A DNA stretch of 64,000 nucleotides from Clostridia bacterium UC5.1-1E11 (GTDB lineage Bacteria; Bacillota; Clostridia; Oscillospirales; Acutalibacteraceae), in NCBI GenBank assembly GCA_001305115.1, contig BCAA01000001.1:186001-250000 (forward strand). The letters run 5' to 3'. Under the pieces are notes generated by a model. It was given only the letters and a program-made list of their open reading frames with translations, was not told the DNA's origin and made no database searches. A program made the translations under genes and the position numbers. This document shows positions 47,575 to 57,065 of the stretch, one piece after another. Each line of letters opens with the position of its first letter. Within the stretch, counting starts at the first letter, position 1.

Positions 47575-48280
47575 TTTTCTGTTCTCGCAAAAGTTGTTTT
47601 CGCTCTCGATGGGTTGGCATGACGTCGTCCAGCACTTTGTAAAATTTCCACGAGTGGTTAGGTTGGACCAGATGAGCCAATTCATGTGCAATCACATATT
47701 CGACACAAGCTGCAGGCGCTTGCGCCAAATATAGATTCAAGGTAATGGCACATTTTTGTGGGGAGCAGCTTCCCCAGCGGGTTTTCATTTTACGAATTCG
47801 AAATGACGGCAAAGGAATCCGATATGCTTTAAAAAGTGGAAATACCCGTTTGATCATCCTTTCAAACATGTCATAACATAGAGAATGGTACCAAGTATCA
47901 AACAGCTTCTTTCGCTTTGTTTCATCTGCAGGAGCCCTGAGTTGAAGGACAACATTTTGTTCCTGAATGGAAACTTGTTCTCGGTCGGACATTTCCACAT
48001 AGAGATGATAGATGTGTCCTAAAAAGCAAACGGGTTCTCCTGTAACATAGGTGCGGGGCATTTGTGTTTCCTTCTGACATGCAATATAGGCCGCCTTTGC
48101 CCGAACAATCCAGGCAGCTTTCTTTTGAATGATGTGATCTACTTCCTCTGCTTTTACACCGCGGTTTGCAGAGACATGTACGATTCCTCCTGCGGTGATT
48201 CGAATATTCACATTTTTTACTTTTTTATAATGCAATTGATATGGTACGGATTCTCCGTTCCATAGGACAGTTCGCTCCAT
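47552..48280 (-). CDS. YgjP-like M48 family metallopeptidase (DUF45)
   Basis: 242 residues from ATG 48280 (AAAGGATGAG upstream). Family landmarks: ITAGGIVHVSANRGV in the N-terminal barrel, MKTRWGSCSPQKCAITLNLYL, and the zinc site YVIAHELAHLVQPNHSWKF (HExxH plus a third His). These proteins are related to SprT and WSS1 zincins. Some act in DNA-protein crosslink or R-M-linked processes, but the function of stand-alone members is not settled. Convergent with the MATE gene. Confidence 0.88.
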   Translation of the reverse strand: MERTVLWNGESVPYQLHYKKVKNVNIRITAGGIVHVSANRGVKAEEVDHIIQKKAAWIVRAKAAYIACQKETQMPRTYVTGEPVCFLGHIYHLYVEMSDREQVSIQEQNVVLQLRAPADETKRKKLFDTWYHSLCYDMFERMIKRVFPLFKAYRIPLPSFRIRKMKTRWGSCSPQKCAITLNLYLAQAPAACVEYVIAHELAHLVQPNHSWKFYKVLDDVMPTHRERKQLLREQKINCYEIP

Positions 48281-48419
48281 GTTACAATATCTCATCCTTT
48301 TATTGACAGTTCTTTTTGAAGCTATTATAATCAAACGCACTCGCAGATGCAATCAAAGCGGAACATTCGTAGGAAATGCATACAGAGTATATTTGAGAAA
48401 AGAATAGGAGAGATTGTCC

Positions 48420-49142
48420 ATGCAGCCCATTTCCATTCGGTATCTTTACAACAGCGGTTTTGCGGTGGAAACCGCCTCACATTTTTTGATCTTTGATTAT
48501 TATTTGGACACGCCGCATGGTGGCAGTCCCGAACAAGGGGTAATTGATCCCTCCATGCTGCAAGAGCACAATGTGGTTGTTTTTGTATCCCACAGCCATG
48601 CGGATCATTATAATCCCGTCATTTTTGAGTGGCGTAAGGGTCATTCGAACATTCGCTACATTCTTGCAGAGGAAATACCAACAAAAGAGGAGGTTCTCTC
48701 GGTTCACCCCTCTCGGACATATGATTTGGGTGATCTTCAGGTCCGCACGTTGGATTCTACCGATCTGGGGGTCGCGTTTCTCATAAAAACAGATGGACTC
48801 TGTCTTTATCACGCAGGCGATCTCAACTGGTGGCATTGGAACGATGAACCGGAACAGGCCAATCAAGATATGGCCCGCCGTTACCAAGAACAGATTGATT
48901 CTTTGCAGGGAGAATCCATAGACTGCGCTTTTATCCCTGTGGACCCACGCCAAGAAGAGAATTCGCTTTTGGGATTGGAATACTTTATGAAAAAAGTAGG
49001 CGCTCGTTGGATTGTCCCCATGCACTTCGGTTCACAGTATACCATTTTTGACCGAATGGATCACGATCCCCGCACGTTTCCCTATCGCAACCGAGTTTTG
49101 CATATTTCCCACCGTGGACAGCTTTTACAAATTTCTGAATAA
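48420..49142 (+). CDS. MBL-fold metallohydrolase
   Basis: 240 residues from ATG 48420 (AGGAGAG nine bases upstream; TTG 48414 possible). Zinc-binding signature VSHSHADHYNP (HxHxDH), later His in LYHAGDLNWWHW and a C-terminal IVPMHFGSQY. It resembles the UlaG-like/YfhI group rather than beta-lactamases. Substrate unknown. Monocistronic, followed 15 nt later by repeat copy 3. Confidence 0.82.
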   Translation: MQPISIRYLYNSGFAVETASHFLIFDYYLDTPHGGSPEQGVIDPSMLQEHNVVVFVSHSHADHYNPVIFEWRKGHSNIRYILAEEIPTKEEVLSVHPSRTYDLGDLQVRTLDSTDLGVAFLIKTDGLCLYHAGDLNWWHWNDEPEQANQDMARRYQEQIDSLQGESIDCAFIPVDPRQEENSLLGLEYFMKKVGARWIVPMHFGSQYTIFDRMDHDPRTFPYRNRVLHISHRGQLLQISE

Positions 49143-49157
49143 ACCGTCCAATATAAA

Positions 49158-49287
49158 GAGGGTGTCCCAAAAGTCATAAAATGACGGAAGGGATACCCTT
49201 GTTTTTCGAAACTCAAATATTTTTCCAAATAGAAAGAGGATGTCCCTTTCCTATGAATCGAAAAATTCGTAGTTTTAGGACATCCTC
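49158..49287 (+). repeat. Bipartite-hairpin repeat, copy 3 (polarity plus)
   Basis: 130 bp, same layout as the other copies. Hairpin 1 starts GAGGGTGTCCCAAAAG and closes with GGGATACCCTT. Hairpin 2 pairs AGAGGATGTCC with GGACATCCTCT perfectly. Compared with copy 2 the stem bases differ on both arms (TGCCCC/GGGGCA versus TGTCC/GGACA), i.e. covarying changes. It lies between convergent MBL-fold and esterase genes. Confidence 0.92.
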
Positions 49288-49408
49288 TTCCTCATTTTTA
49301 CCGTTTCGGTGTCAATTCCATTTTCCCTATGGCGCACCGTCACAAACGGGTGAATAAATCCTTCCGTCTGTGTTCTCTAAGGATTCCACACGAAGTGGCC
49401 TTTTTCTA

Positions 49409-50191
49409 TCACAGGTTAAAATGGCGAATCGCACGTTGTAGCGATCGATCAAAAAAGAAAAAGTCATGCCCTCCCTGCCACTCTTCATATTGGAAGGCAA
49501 AACCGAACGATTCGATTTGCTCCTGAAATTGGATGTGGGAGGAACGGAACGCATCATAACTGCCACAAGTCATATAGATTGCTGGTTTGACAGTGGCCTT
49601 TTGTAAGCCTCTCGCTAATTCTAAAAGATCATACTCCGGCTTCCATTCCAAGTCCTCTCCAAAAATGGAAAGAAAATCGTGGAATAGCTGTTCGCCATAG
49701 TGGTCGACAAACGATTTTGTCTTTCCATTCTTCCGCAGTTCTTCCAGCCCCTCTTTGATATCCAAACAAGCGGAAGAAAACGCACCGCACATTCCATACT
49801 GTTCTGGGCGGGACAATGCACATTTCAAAGCGCCATAGCCGCCCATTGAAGCCCCTAGAACCGCCGTATCCTCTCGCCGGGCAGAAATCTGAAAAACCTG
49901 TTTGCAGAGCACCGGCAATTCTTCTGTCACATATGTAAAATAGCGCGAGCCATACCGCATATCGGTATAAAAACTCCGTACTGCATCGGGAAGGATATAA
50001 ATCGTATGCCCTTCTCGTGCATAGACCGGAAGCATCGAATTGTCCACCCAGGTCGCACTATCTCCACACAGTCCATGCAAAAGATAGGCCACTCGATATG
50101 GTCCATCCTGTTTCAAATCACTGGGGGTTACAATCGTAATTCCTGTATCCTTTTCCAGAGTTTTGGAAAAAACCGTTCCCCGTAAAATCAA
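49409..50191 (-). CDS. Alpha/beta-hydrolase esterase (esterase D / FrmB type)
   Basis: 260 residues. AYLLHGLCGDSATWVDNS (oxyanion region), nucleophile Ser in VLGASMGGYGALKCAL, and the terminal His in WQGGHDFFFFDRSL. These fit the tributyrin-esterase / S-formylglutathione hydrolase-like family of Firmicutes. Probably a cytoplasmic carboxylesterase for short acyl or acetyl esters. Natural substrate unknown. Monocistronic. The intergenic 49288-49408 holds nothing I recognise. Confidence 0.88.
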   Translation of the reverse strand: MILRGTVFSKTLEKDTGITIVTPSDLKQDGPYRVAYLLHGLCGDSATWVDNSMLPVYAREGHTIYILPDAVRSFYTDMRYGSRYFTYVTEELPVLCKQVFQISARREDTAVLGASMGGYGALKCALSRPEQYGMCGAFSSACLDIKEGLEELRKNGKTKSFVDHYGEQLFHDFLSIFGEDLEWKPEYDLLELARGLQKATVKPAIYMTCGSYDAFRSSHIQFQEQIESFGFAFQYEEWQGGHDFFFFDRSLQRAIRHFNL

Positions 50192-50332
50192 TGGAACTCA
50201 CTCCTTCATGAACTCTCACCAAAGAAGGGAGAAAAATGTTTTCATTTGAAAATGTATTTCAGGTATAAAAGCGGCCCAGCGGTAGAAAAAGACGCGGTCC
50301 ATCCTAGCGAAATGTCCAGCTTATGGCTCTCT

Positions 50333-51115
50333 TTAAATGAGACGTTCCGCTGCACGCTGTGCATGTGCTGCATAAACAGCACGAATTCCAGGATACTCAC
50401 CCAAACCTTTTAAAACCGTCTGTACAGGGTATCCCCGCTCCTCAAATGCAGCCCTCCAGGAATTTTTATCCCCCGCCATGTCGTTCCGGGCATGATCGCC
50501 CGCTACTACCATCAGCGGTGCAAGAATTATTTTCTTAGGCTGAATGGACTCTACTCGCCGGAGTACCGATAGAATACTTGGATAAGTATCCACCGTACCT
50601 ACAAAAATATTGTGTGCACCATGGTCCTTAAAGACATAATCCAACGCCGCATAGGCGGTATTGGCACTGTGCTTAGTTCCATGTCCCATCAAAACCAACA
50701 CTTCTTCGGGGGAAAGCGTGGTAAACTCCGTTTCAATGGCATCAGCGACTGCCTCAAAGTCTTCCTGCGCAGTCAAAAGGGGGGCGCCACAGACAATCTG
50801 GTCAAACCAATGCGCATATTTTTCCGTTTCACGTACCATGGCCTCTTGTTCTTCGCCATTAACCACATAGGTAGACTGACACACTACGCGAGAAACCCCT
50901 TCCTCTCGAAGCTGCCCCAATGCTTGCCAGACATTCTGCATCGGTTCCCCTGCCGCTGCCAGTTTTCGCAAAATGGTTGGACTTGTAAGAGCGCGTTTTA
51001 CGTCCCATCCGGGAAATGTTTCCCGCATCGTCTGTTCAATCGCACCGATGGTCTTCTCACGGGTTTCTGCATAAATAGTACCAAAGCTTACTGCCAAAAT
51101 CGCATTTCTGCTCAT
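50333..51115 (-). CDS. cbiK: Sirohydrochlorin cobaltochelatase
   Basis: 260 residues from ATG 51115, where a GAAAGGAGCG ribosome site and the family-type start (NAILAVSFGTIYAETR) agree; an ATG at 51175 overlapping the cbiC stop is a coupled alternative that would add 20 residues. Metal-binding His are in LMGHGTKHSANTAY and VAGDHARNDMAGD. It inserts Co2+ into sirohydrochlorin and so defines the early-cobalt (anaerobic) pathway. Last gene of the cob operon. Confidence 0.93.
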   Translation of the reverse strand: MSRNAILAVSFGTIYAETREKTIGAIEQTMRETFPGWDVKRALTSPTILRKLAAAGEPMQNVWQALGQLREEGVSRVVCQSTYVVNGEEQEAMVRETEKYAHWFDQIVCGAPLLTAQEDFEAVADAIETEFTTLSPEEVLVLMGHGTKHSANTAYAALDYVFKDHGAHNIFVGTVDTYPSILSVLRRVESIQPKKIILAPLMVVAGDHARNDMAGDKNSWRAAFEERGYPVQTVLKGLGEYPGIRAVYAAHAQRAAERLI

Positions 51116-51171
51116 GGTATCGCTCCTTTCAACGGTTGCTGCATCGATTGTTGTGACTGTATTGAAAACGC

Positions 51172-51803
51172 TCATAAGCTTCGCCCCTCCGCCAAATAAA
51201 GCATAGCGTTACAAATTGCAGCAGCTACATTGCTGCCGCCCTTTCGGCCGCGCGCTACAATATGGGGAATATCACTGTGCAAAAACAACTCTTTTGCCTC
51301 TACCACATTGACAAATCCAACCGGAACGCCGATCACCAACTCTGGATGAAGAATTCCTTCGCCGATCAATTCATACAAACGAACCAAAGCTGTAGGCGCA
51401 TTGCCAATAGCAAACAACAGCGGCCTATCCAAAGCAGCTGCACGCTCCATACTGACATAGGCCCGGGTCACTCCTCGCGCTTTAGCCTCACGCGCGACAA
51501 GTTCATCCGACATAAAACAAATAGCCTCCCCGCCAAAAGGAGCGAGGCTTTTTTATGAATGCCGGAACGAACCATTTCTGTATCGGTCACAATATAGGCG
51601 CCTTTCTGTAAAGCTTCGACGCCCTTTTGTACCGCATCCGGCGAAAAACACAGATTATCTACATAGTCGAAGTCCGCTGTAGTATGGATCACTCGTTTGA
51701 TGACCGGGGCTTGCTCTGGATCAAGGCGCCGTGTACCCAGCTCCTTCTCTATGATCGAAAAACTGCGCTTTTCGATTTCTTCTGGTAAAACCGTCTCAAA
51801 CAT
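51172..51803 (-). CDS. cbiC: Precorrin-8X/cobalt-precorrin-8 methylmutase, frameshifted
   Basis: About 210 codons. N-terminal half (IEKRSFSIIEKEL, VIKRVIHTTADFDYVDNL with the catalytic His) and C-terminal half (AIGNAPTALVRLYELI, PVGFVNVVEAKE, RGRKGGSNVAAAICNAMLYL) are in different frames. One base is missing in the T6 run 51549-51554; the corrected join is GIHKKSLAPFGGEAICFMSDE. It moves a methyl group from C11 to C12 to form (cobalt-)hydrogenobyrinate. It overlaps cbiP by 8 nt. Confidence 0.94.
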
Positions 51804-53321
51804 CTGCTCGCCCTCCTTCCGACAGACCCTGTTCCAAAATAGAGTAGATTCGATTCATATCCAAATGTTCTCGCAGTGCATCCGCCAGGAGGTTATACTG
51901 TTGCTCTTTAAAAGCATGTAGATCGATTGATTGCAAAATATCCCCCTTGATTCCCTTTCGGCGGAGCAGAATCCGTATCAAGGCGCTGGCCGACTCTGCA
52001 TCAAAAAAGCCGTGCGCATATGTACCGTAAATATTGCCGAATACCGCACCGTCCTCTTTCTCCATGCCATTTAACTCGGTAAGAACCGCAAAAGGGGAAA
52101 TACCATCCCGGCGGATAGTGCGCCCCATATGAATCTCATATCCGATAAATGGTACCCCCGCTAGCTCTCTCAAAGCGCCTTCCACGGGTTGAACCATCCC
52201 CCGAACACGAGTCCGCACCTTTTCTGTAGCATATACAGTATCCACCGGCAACAGCCCCATGCCTTCCATGGCGCCACCGCCCTCCACCCCTTCTGGGTCA
52301 CGTATGGTCATCCCAAGCATCTGATAGCCCCCACAGATTCCCAACACAGGGCCACCCTCCGCGGCATATCGCTGGATGCACGCCTCCAAGCCATTGTCTC
52401 GCATCCAAGCAAGATCGCCCATTACATTCTTTGTTCCGGGCAACAACACAAGATCGGGCTTTCCAAACTGCTCCGGCCGCCCCACATACCGCAAGGTGAC
52501 GCCGGGAACCCGTGCCAGCGGCTGAAAATCGGTAAAATTGGAAACTTTGGGCCAACGGATGACTGCCAAATCCAACAATCCTTCGCGCGGCGTACGGGAT
52601 AAGGATTCCGACAGGCTATCCTCATCATCCAGTTCAACAGAGAGGTAGGGAACCACCCCTACAAATGGCACATGAGTTTTTCCTCCAGCATCCGGAGACC
52701 AGGTTTTAATAATTCTACATCGCCGCGGAACTTATTGATAACCATTCCCTTGACCATTGCGCGCTCCGATTCTTCCAGCAGTGCCATCGTTCCATATAAA
52801 GAAGCAAAAACGCCGCCACGGTCAATATCCCCTGCCAAAAGGACGGGGGCATGCGCCAGTTTTGCCATCCCCATGTTGACAATGTCCTCCTGTTTGAGGT
52901 TGATCTCCGCAGGGCTGCCCGCCCCTTCCAATACGATAATATCGTTTTCTTTTTCCAGAGAATGGTAGGCATCCAGGATGGGCCGAACCAACTGCCTTTT
53001 GTATTGGTAATAGGCCGATGCATCCATATTGCCAATGGGTACGCCGTTGACAATCACTTGGGAGCCCGTATCATTCGTGGGCTTGAGTAGAATGGGATTC
53101 ATCCGCACGCTTGGTTCTATGCCGGCCGCTTCCGCTTGCATCACCTGCGCCCGTCCCATCTCCAACCCCTCGGTTGTAATATAGGAATTGAGCGCCATGT
53201 TCTGTGATTTAAAAGGTGCTACCCGGTAGCCGTCCTGCCGGAAAATCCGGCATAACCCCGCCACTAAAAAGCTCTTTCCCGCATTGGACATGGTCCCCTG
53301 TACCATAATCGCTTTTGCCAT
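51796..53321 (-). CDS. cbiP: Cobyric acid synthase, frameshifted
   Basis: About 508 codons. P-loop-like [63 protein letters not shown], then the amidotransferase part with [10 protein letters not shown] (nucleophile Cys) and GYEIHMGRT. The frame breaks in the T5 run 52677-52681, where one base is missing (corrected [20 protein letters not shown], read as [11 protein letters not shown] and VVPYLSVEL). It amidates positions b, d, e and g of adenosylcobyrinate a,c-diamide. Confidence 0.95.
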
Positions 53322-53323
53322 CT

Positions 53324-54385
53324 CTATTCCTCCAAAGCACCTGTCAGTGCGGTAAGCAGCCGCCCATTTTCCTCACGGCTGCGCACTGCAATTCGATAAA
53401 AACGGTTGTCCAGCCCCCGATAATTGCCGCAGGGACGGAGAAGTACTCCCCGCCGCTCCATACGCTGCTGTAACGGCAATTCTCCTTTCGTTCGAAAGAG
53501 CAGATAATTGGCCTCCCCTGGAAACACCTGCAATCCTCGTGCGGCAAGCTGTTGGGAAAGCCATTGTCGTTCCCTGCAGATCATAGAACGCGTCCGTTCC
53601 AAATATCCTGTTTCCTGCAAGGCTGCGATCCCTGCCGCCTGTGCTGGAATGGATACGCCCCAAGGTTGTCCACTGGAAAAAAGCTGCTCTGCCAACTGGC
53701 TGTCACCGCACAAACAATATCCCAAGCGCAATCCGGGCATAGCGAAACTCTTTGTAAACGCTTTGAGCAAAATCAGAGTTCCCCCTTCTCGGACGGCTCC
53801 TTTGAGAGTATGCTGTTCTGGGTATTCCAAAAAGTCATTGAAGCATTCATCTACAACCAAAAGAATTCCCAATTCATCACAGCGCCTCCAAATGGAATCC
53901 AGCAATCTTTGGGGGATTGTACGTCCTGTTGGATTGTTGGGATTACAGAGAAACAGTAGATCGATGTCAGGCGTCAAACTCTGCAAAAACGTATTGTTTA
54001 AAACAAATTGCTCTTCTTCTTGCAACGGAAAAAACGCTATGGAACAATTTCCCGCGCGGAGAGCTTGCTCATATTCTGCAAATGTAGGCGCCAAAAGTAG
54101 CGCCTTTTGCGGATTAAAAGCTGTCACAATTCGAAAAATGAGATCTGCGGCCCCATTCCCACAGACGATCTGTCCTTCAGGAATCCCTTCATACTGGGAA
54201 AGCGCCTTACGCAAGTCCCTGCAAAGAGGATCTGGATAATGCGTACACTGCTGCATCGCATCCATCGCCGCCCGAACGGCCTTCGGCGGCATTCCCAAAG
54301 GGTTGATGTTTGCAGAAAAGTCAAGCGGTTCTTCTCCCACTTTCTGGCGGACGGAGTAGATGTCCCCGCCGTGTACGATATTCAT
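53324..54385 (-). CDS. cobD: L-threonine-O-3-phosphate decarboxylase (class I/II PLP aminotransferase fold)
   Basis: 353 residues from ATG 54385, which overlaps the cbiB stop. N-terminal HGGDIYSV and [11 protein letters not shown] are typical of CobD; then [33 protein letters not shown] and the PLP lysine in [18 protein letters not shown]. It makes (R)-1-aminopropan-2-ol phosphate for the nucleotide loop. The HisC family is similar, but the operon position settles the call. Confidence 0.94.
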   Translation of the reverse strand: MNIVHGGDIYSVRQKVGEEPLDFSANINPLGMPPKAVRAAMDAMQQCTHYPDPLCRDLRKALSQYEGIPEGQIVCGNGAADLIFRIVTAFNPQKALLLAPTFAEYEQALRAGNCSIAFFPLQEEEQFVLNNTFLQSLTPDIDLLFLCNPNNPTGRTIPQRLLDSIWRRCDELGILLVVDECFNDFLEYPEQHTLKGAVREGGTLILLKAFTKSFAMPGLRLGYCLCGDSQLAEQLFSSGQPWGVSIPAQAAGIAALQETGYLERTRSMICRERQWLSQQLAARGLQVFPGEANYLLFRTKGELPLQQRMERRGVLLRPCGNYRGLDNRFYRIAVRSREENGRLLTALTGALEE

Positions 54386-55365
54386 ATCCAACCTCCCAGC
54401 CCACCGAGTCCTATGCGGATTCCCATACCGATTGCCAAGGCCAAAACGGATGAGGCATAAAGCATCCGATTTGCCCGCCGAATGTCCTCCGAGCAAATCG
54501 GACGCAACCGATCACCGATGGCCGGTTTTTTATACAGTTTTCCAAAATAATAGGCATCGCCAGCCAGTTCCACGCGCAGCGCTCCGGCACAAGCCGCCTC
54601 TGTATGGGCACTATTCGGGCTGGCGTGCTTGCGGCAATCCCTTTTATAAATGCGGACCGCATTTCGTACATCCAGGCCGAGAAAAAAAGCGGACACAATC
54701 ATCAGCCAGGCCGATAAACGCGCGGGAATCCAATTAAGCACATCATCCAACTTGGCCGCTGCCCATCCAAAATAGAGATACGTGTCGTTTTTATATCCAA
54801 CCATAGAATCCATGGTATTGACCGCTTTATAAAACAATCCCAGCGGCGCGCCCCCCAAGGCCAAAAACAAAAGAGGAGCAATCTCGCCATCCGATGTGTT
54901 TTCCGCCACTGTCTCAACCGCTGCTTTTGTCACCCCTTCCTCTGTTAGCGCCTGTGTATCCCTCCCTACAATCATCGAAACGGCATGTCGTGCTCCCGCT
55001 AAGTCGTGGGCACACAAACGGTCATAGACCTTGCCGCTTTCTACCCGAAGCGCCTTTGCCGCCAGCATCTGATAGCATAAGAGCGTTTCCAGCGCAAGCC
55101 AGAGGCCAGGATGCAACAGATAGGCCCCCCATAAGAGCAAACAGCCCACTCCACAGGATATAAGAGGTACTCCAACCGCCAAAAATATTCCCGCTATTCG
55201 TTCTCCCTGCGGCGTTTTGGGAAAGACCGTCCGTAGAAACTTTTCCAAATGGGTTATGAGCCACCCAATCGCACGTACAGGATGCGGCATCCAATGTGGA
55301 TCTCCAAAACAGAGATCCAACAGGAACCCCAAAGGCAGAGGCAACAAAAACAACACCTCAGTCAT
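54382..55365 (-). CDS. cbiB: Adenosylcobinamide-phosphate synthase
   Basis: 327 residues from ATG 55365, overlapping the stop of the short cobU-like gene. Membrane protein with GFLLDLCFGDPHWMPHPVRAIG, split here as LLDLCFGDP and HPVRAIG, plus RDTQALTEEGVTKAAVETVAEN and the diagnostic DGEIAPLLF, NTMDSMVGYKND. It joins aminopropanol (phosphate) to adenosylcobyric acid. Predicted four or five membrane segments. Confidence 0.95.
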   Translation of the reverse strand: MTEVLFLLPLPLGFLLDLCFGDPHWMPHPVRAIGWLITHLEKFLRTVFPKTPQGERIAGIFLAVGVPLISCGVGCLLLWGAYLLHPGLWLALETLLCYQMLAAKALRVESGKVYDRLCAHDLAGARHAVSMIVGRDTQALTEEGVTKAAVETVAENTSDGEIAPLLFLALGGAPLGLFYKAVNTMDSMVGYKNDTYLYFGWAAAKLDDVLNWIPARLSAWLMIVSAFFLGLDVRNAVRIYKRDCRKHASPNSAHTEAACAGALRVELAGDAYYFGKLYKKPAIGDRLRPICSEDIRRANRMLYASSVLALAIGMGIRIGLGGLGGWI

Positions 55366-55745
55366 GTCTCCACCTCCCGCTTGATACAGGTAGCAATTCC
55401 GCAAAAGACGCGGTCCACACGTACGGCGCGTTCCGCCAGCCAGCAGCAAATTCGCCCTGTCTCTTCCCGCCAAGACCGCTCAAAAGCATCCATTGGAACT
55501 ACTCCGCACCCGATCTCATCACAGAGGACAATCAATTCCGAATGGTCGCGCAAAAGAGCCTCGATCTCTGCCTGCGGCGAGATTCCTTTTTCCAGTAGAT
55601 CCCGGACAAGCTGATGTAAGGAATTGAGGATGGGAAGATGGCGCGCCTCATCCAAGGAAACAGCTACATCGGATTCTGTATAACCGGTCTGCTGTAAAAT
55701 CCACCGCAGTTTCCCCTGATGAGCTCCGCCAATGATTAATCGCAT
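55362..55745 (-). CDS. Short CobU-like protein with atypical P-loop
   Basis: 127 residues. The N-terminus RLIIGGAHQGKLRWI is a CobU-type phosphate loop, but the Lys is followed by Leu instead of Ser/Thr, and the protein is about 50 residues shorter than CobU. LIVLCDEIGCGVVPMDAFERSWREE matches the CobU middle segment (V..E.G.G.VP), and it ends RVFCGIATCIK. It may be a specialised cobinamide kinase or an accessory protein. It sits between cobS and cbiB, in addition to a normal cobU. Confidence 0.75.
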   Translation of the reverse strand: MRLIIGGAHQGKLRWILQQTGYTESDVAVSLDEARHLPILNSLHQLVRDLLEKGISPQAEIEALLRDHSELIVLCDEIGCGVVPMDAFERSWREETGRICCWLAERAVRVDRVFCGIATCIKREVET

Positions 55746-55760
55746 GCCGTTCGCATCCTT

Positions 55761-56528
55761 TCAAATCCATTTTTGTACAAGTACTACCGCTGCCAGCTCG
55801 ACTAGCTCGCATAGTTGCAAAAACCATCCCGCCAAATCCCCCGGTTATTCCTCCGAATTCCTTGCGGGAAACATGGTAATAGAAGCCAAACATTCCCAGA
55901 GACGTTCCAAGGACCGCACCTCCCACAACGGGTTGAAGCAGAAGCATCAGCCCCCCGAACAGAAACAGGTATCCCATCAAAATCCATGCAGTCCGCTGTT
56001 TTGCCGCCGCATTGGAAAACATCGCCAACAATCCACTGGTTTTGGCACAAGGGAATTGTACAACGGAAAGGCCGCTCAATGCCCTGGACCATACAAAACC
56101 TAACGCCAACAGGCACAGGGTCGTTCTATCCGGTTTCCATTCCGTCCACAAACAAAAGGTGATAAGGAAAAAAGGCAACAGCCGATCACTGCAAAAGCGC
56201 CGCAATTGGAATCCTTCAAAATCTCCAATTTGCGTTCCATCGATTGACGGGACCCCAATGCATCCAAAGTATCACAAAATCCGTCCAAATGGATCCCCCC
56301 CGTCAGCAAGACGGGGAGAACGGTCATTCCGCCGGCAAAAAGGCCAGCCCCGATTCGCAGATAGCCAGCCAGCCAGCCCCATCCACAAAGCACTAGACCG
56401 ATCACCAAGCCAACCAGAGGGAAGAAACACATCACATAACGCATATCCTCTTTTTTCCATTCGGTTCTTGGCATAGGAATGCGCGAATACATAGAAAAAG
56501 CAATCAGGCAAGAATGTATTAAACGCAT
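55761..56528 (-). CDS. cobS: Adenosylcobinamide-GDP ribazoletransferase, two frameshifts
   Basis: 256 codons. N-terminal FSMYSRIPMP and LTGGIHLDGFCDTLDALGS (metal-binding D..D), LEILKDSNCGAFAVIG, then polytopic membrane segments and C-terminal VSRKEFGGITGDLAGWFLQL (recovered as GGITGDLAGWF). Break 1: one base lost in the A6 run 56168-56173. Break 2: one base gained in the C5 run 55838-55842. The two cancel, so the end is TGA at 55761-55763. It attaches alpha-ribazole (phosphate) to AdoCbi-GDP, the last or next-to-last step. Confidence 0.92.
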
Positions 56529-57052
56529 GAAATGCCCCTCCCTTTCTGCACAATTGGAATTCCACAGACAACTTCGACTACACGATCCGCCCTGTTGGCT
56601 AACGCCTCATTTAGGCAGCCCAATTGCGCAAGGTAGCCCTGCGTGGAAGAATCATATTGGATTCCATCGGAAAAAATCGCATTCGAGACTACAATGACAT
56701 CCGCCGCGGTCGTAAAAAGCCGGTCCATCCCCCGTAGGATAGAGGCCTCGGCATGTTCCCCTGCTCCCTCTGGGCAATAGCACTCATTTGCCAAAAGGTT
56801 TGAAAGACATTCCAACAGCACAGCCGCCCCCGTTGGAACAACCAGCTTTTCCAACGCTAGAGGGCATTCCACTGTAAAAAAGCCCTTGCCCCTGCGAAGG
56901 GCGCGATGCCGTTTCACTCGCGCCCGGCTTTCCGCGTCCTGCGCCAACATAGTTGCGACATAGAGGCGCGGAACTCCGGGGGACTGCATCGCCAGTTCCT
57001 CCGCATAGGCAGACTTTCCGCTCGCCGCTCCTCCGATAATCAAAGTAACCAC
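56519..57052 (-). CDS. cobU: Adenosylcobinamide kinase / adenosylcobinamide-phosphate guanylyltransferase
   Basis: 177 residues. P-loop LIIGGAASGKSAYAEELA, RVKRHRALRRGKGFFTVECP (His for guanylylation in the RHR segment), LLECLSNLLANECY and VVSNAIFSDGI. Normal CobU length and motifs. It phosphorylates cobinamide and adds GMP. It overlaps cobS by 10 nt and follows cobT by 13 bp. Confidence 0.95.
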   Translation of the reverse strand: MVTLIIGGAASGKSAYAEELAMQSPGVPRLYVATMLAQDAESRARVKRHRALRRGKGFFTVECPLALEKLVVPTGAAVLLECLSNLLANECYCPEGAGEHAEASILRGMDRLFTTAADVIVVSNAIFSDGIQYDSSTQGYLAQLGCLNEALANRADRVVEVVCGIPIVQKGRGISCV

Positions 57053-57065
57053 CGAATCCCCCTCC

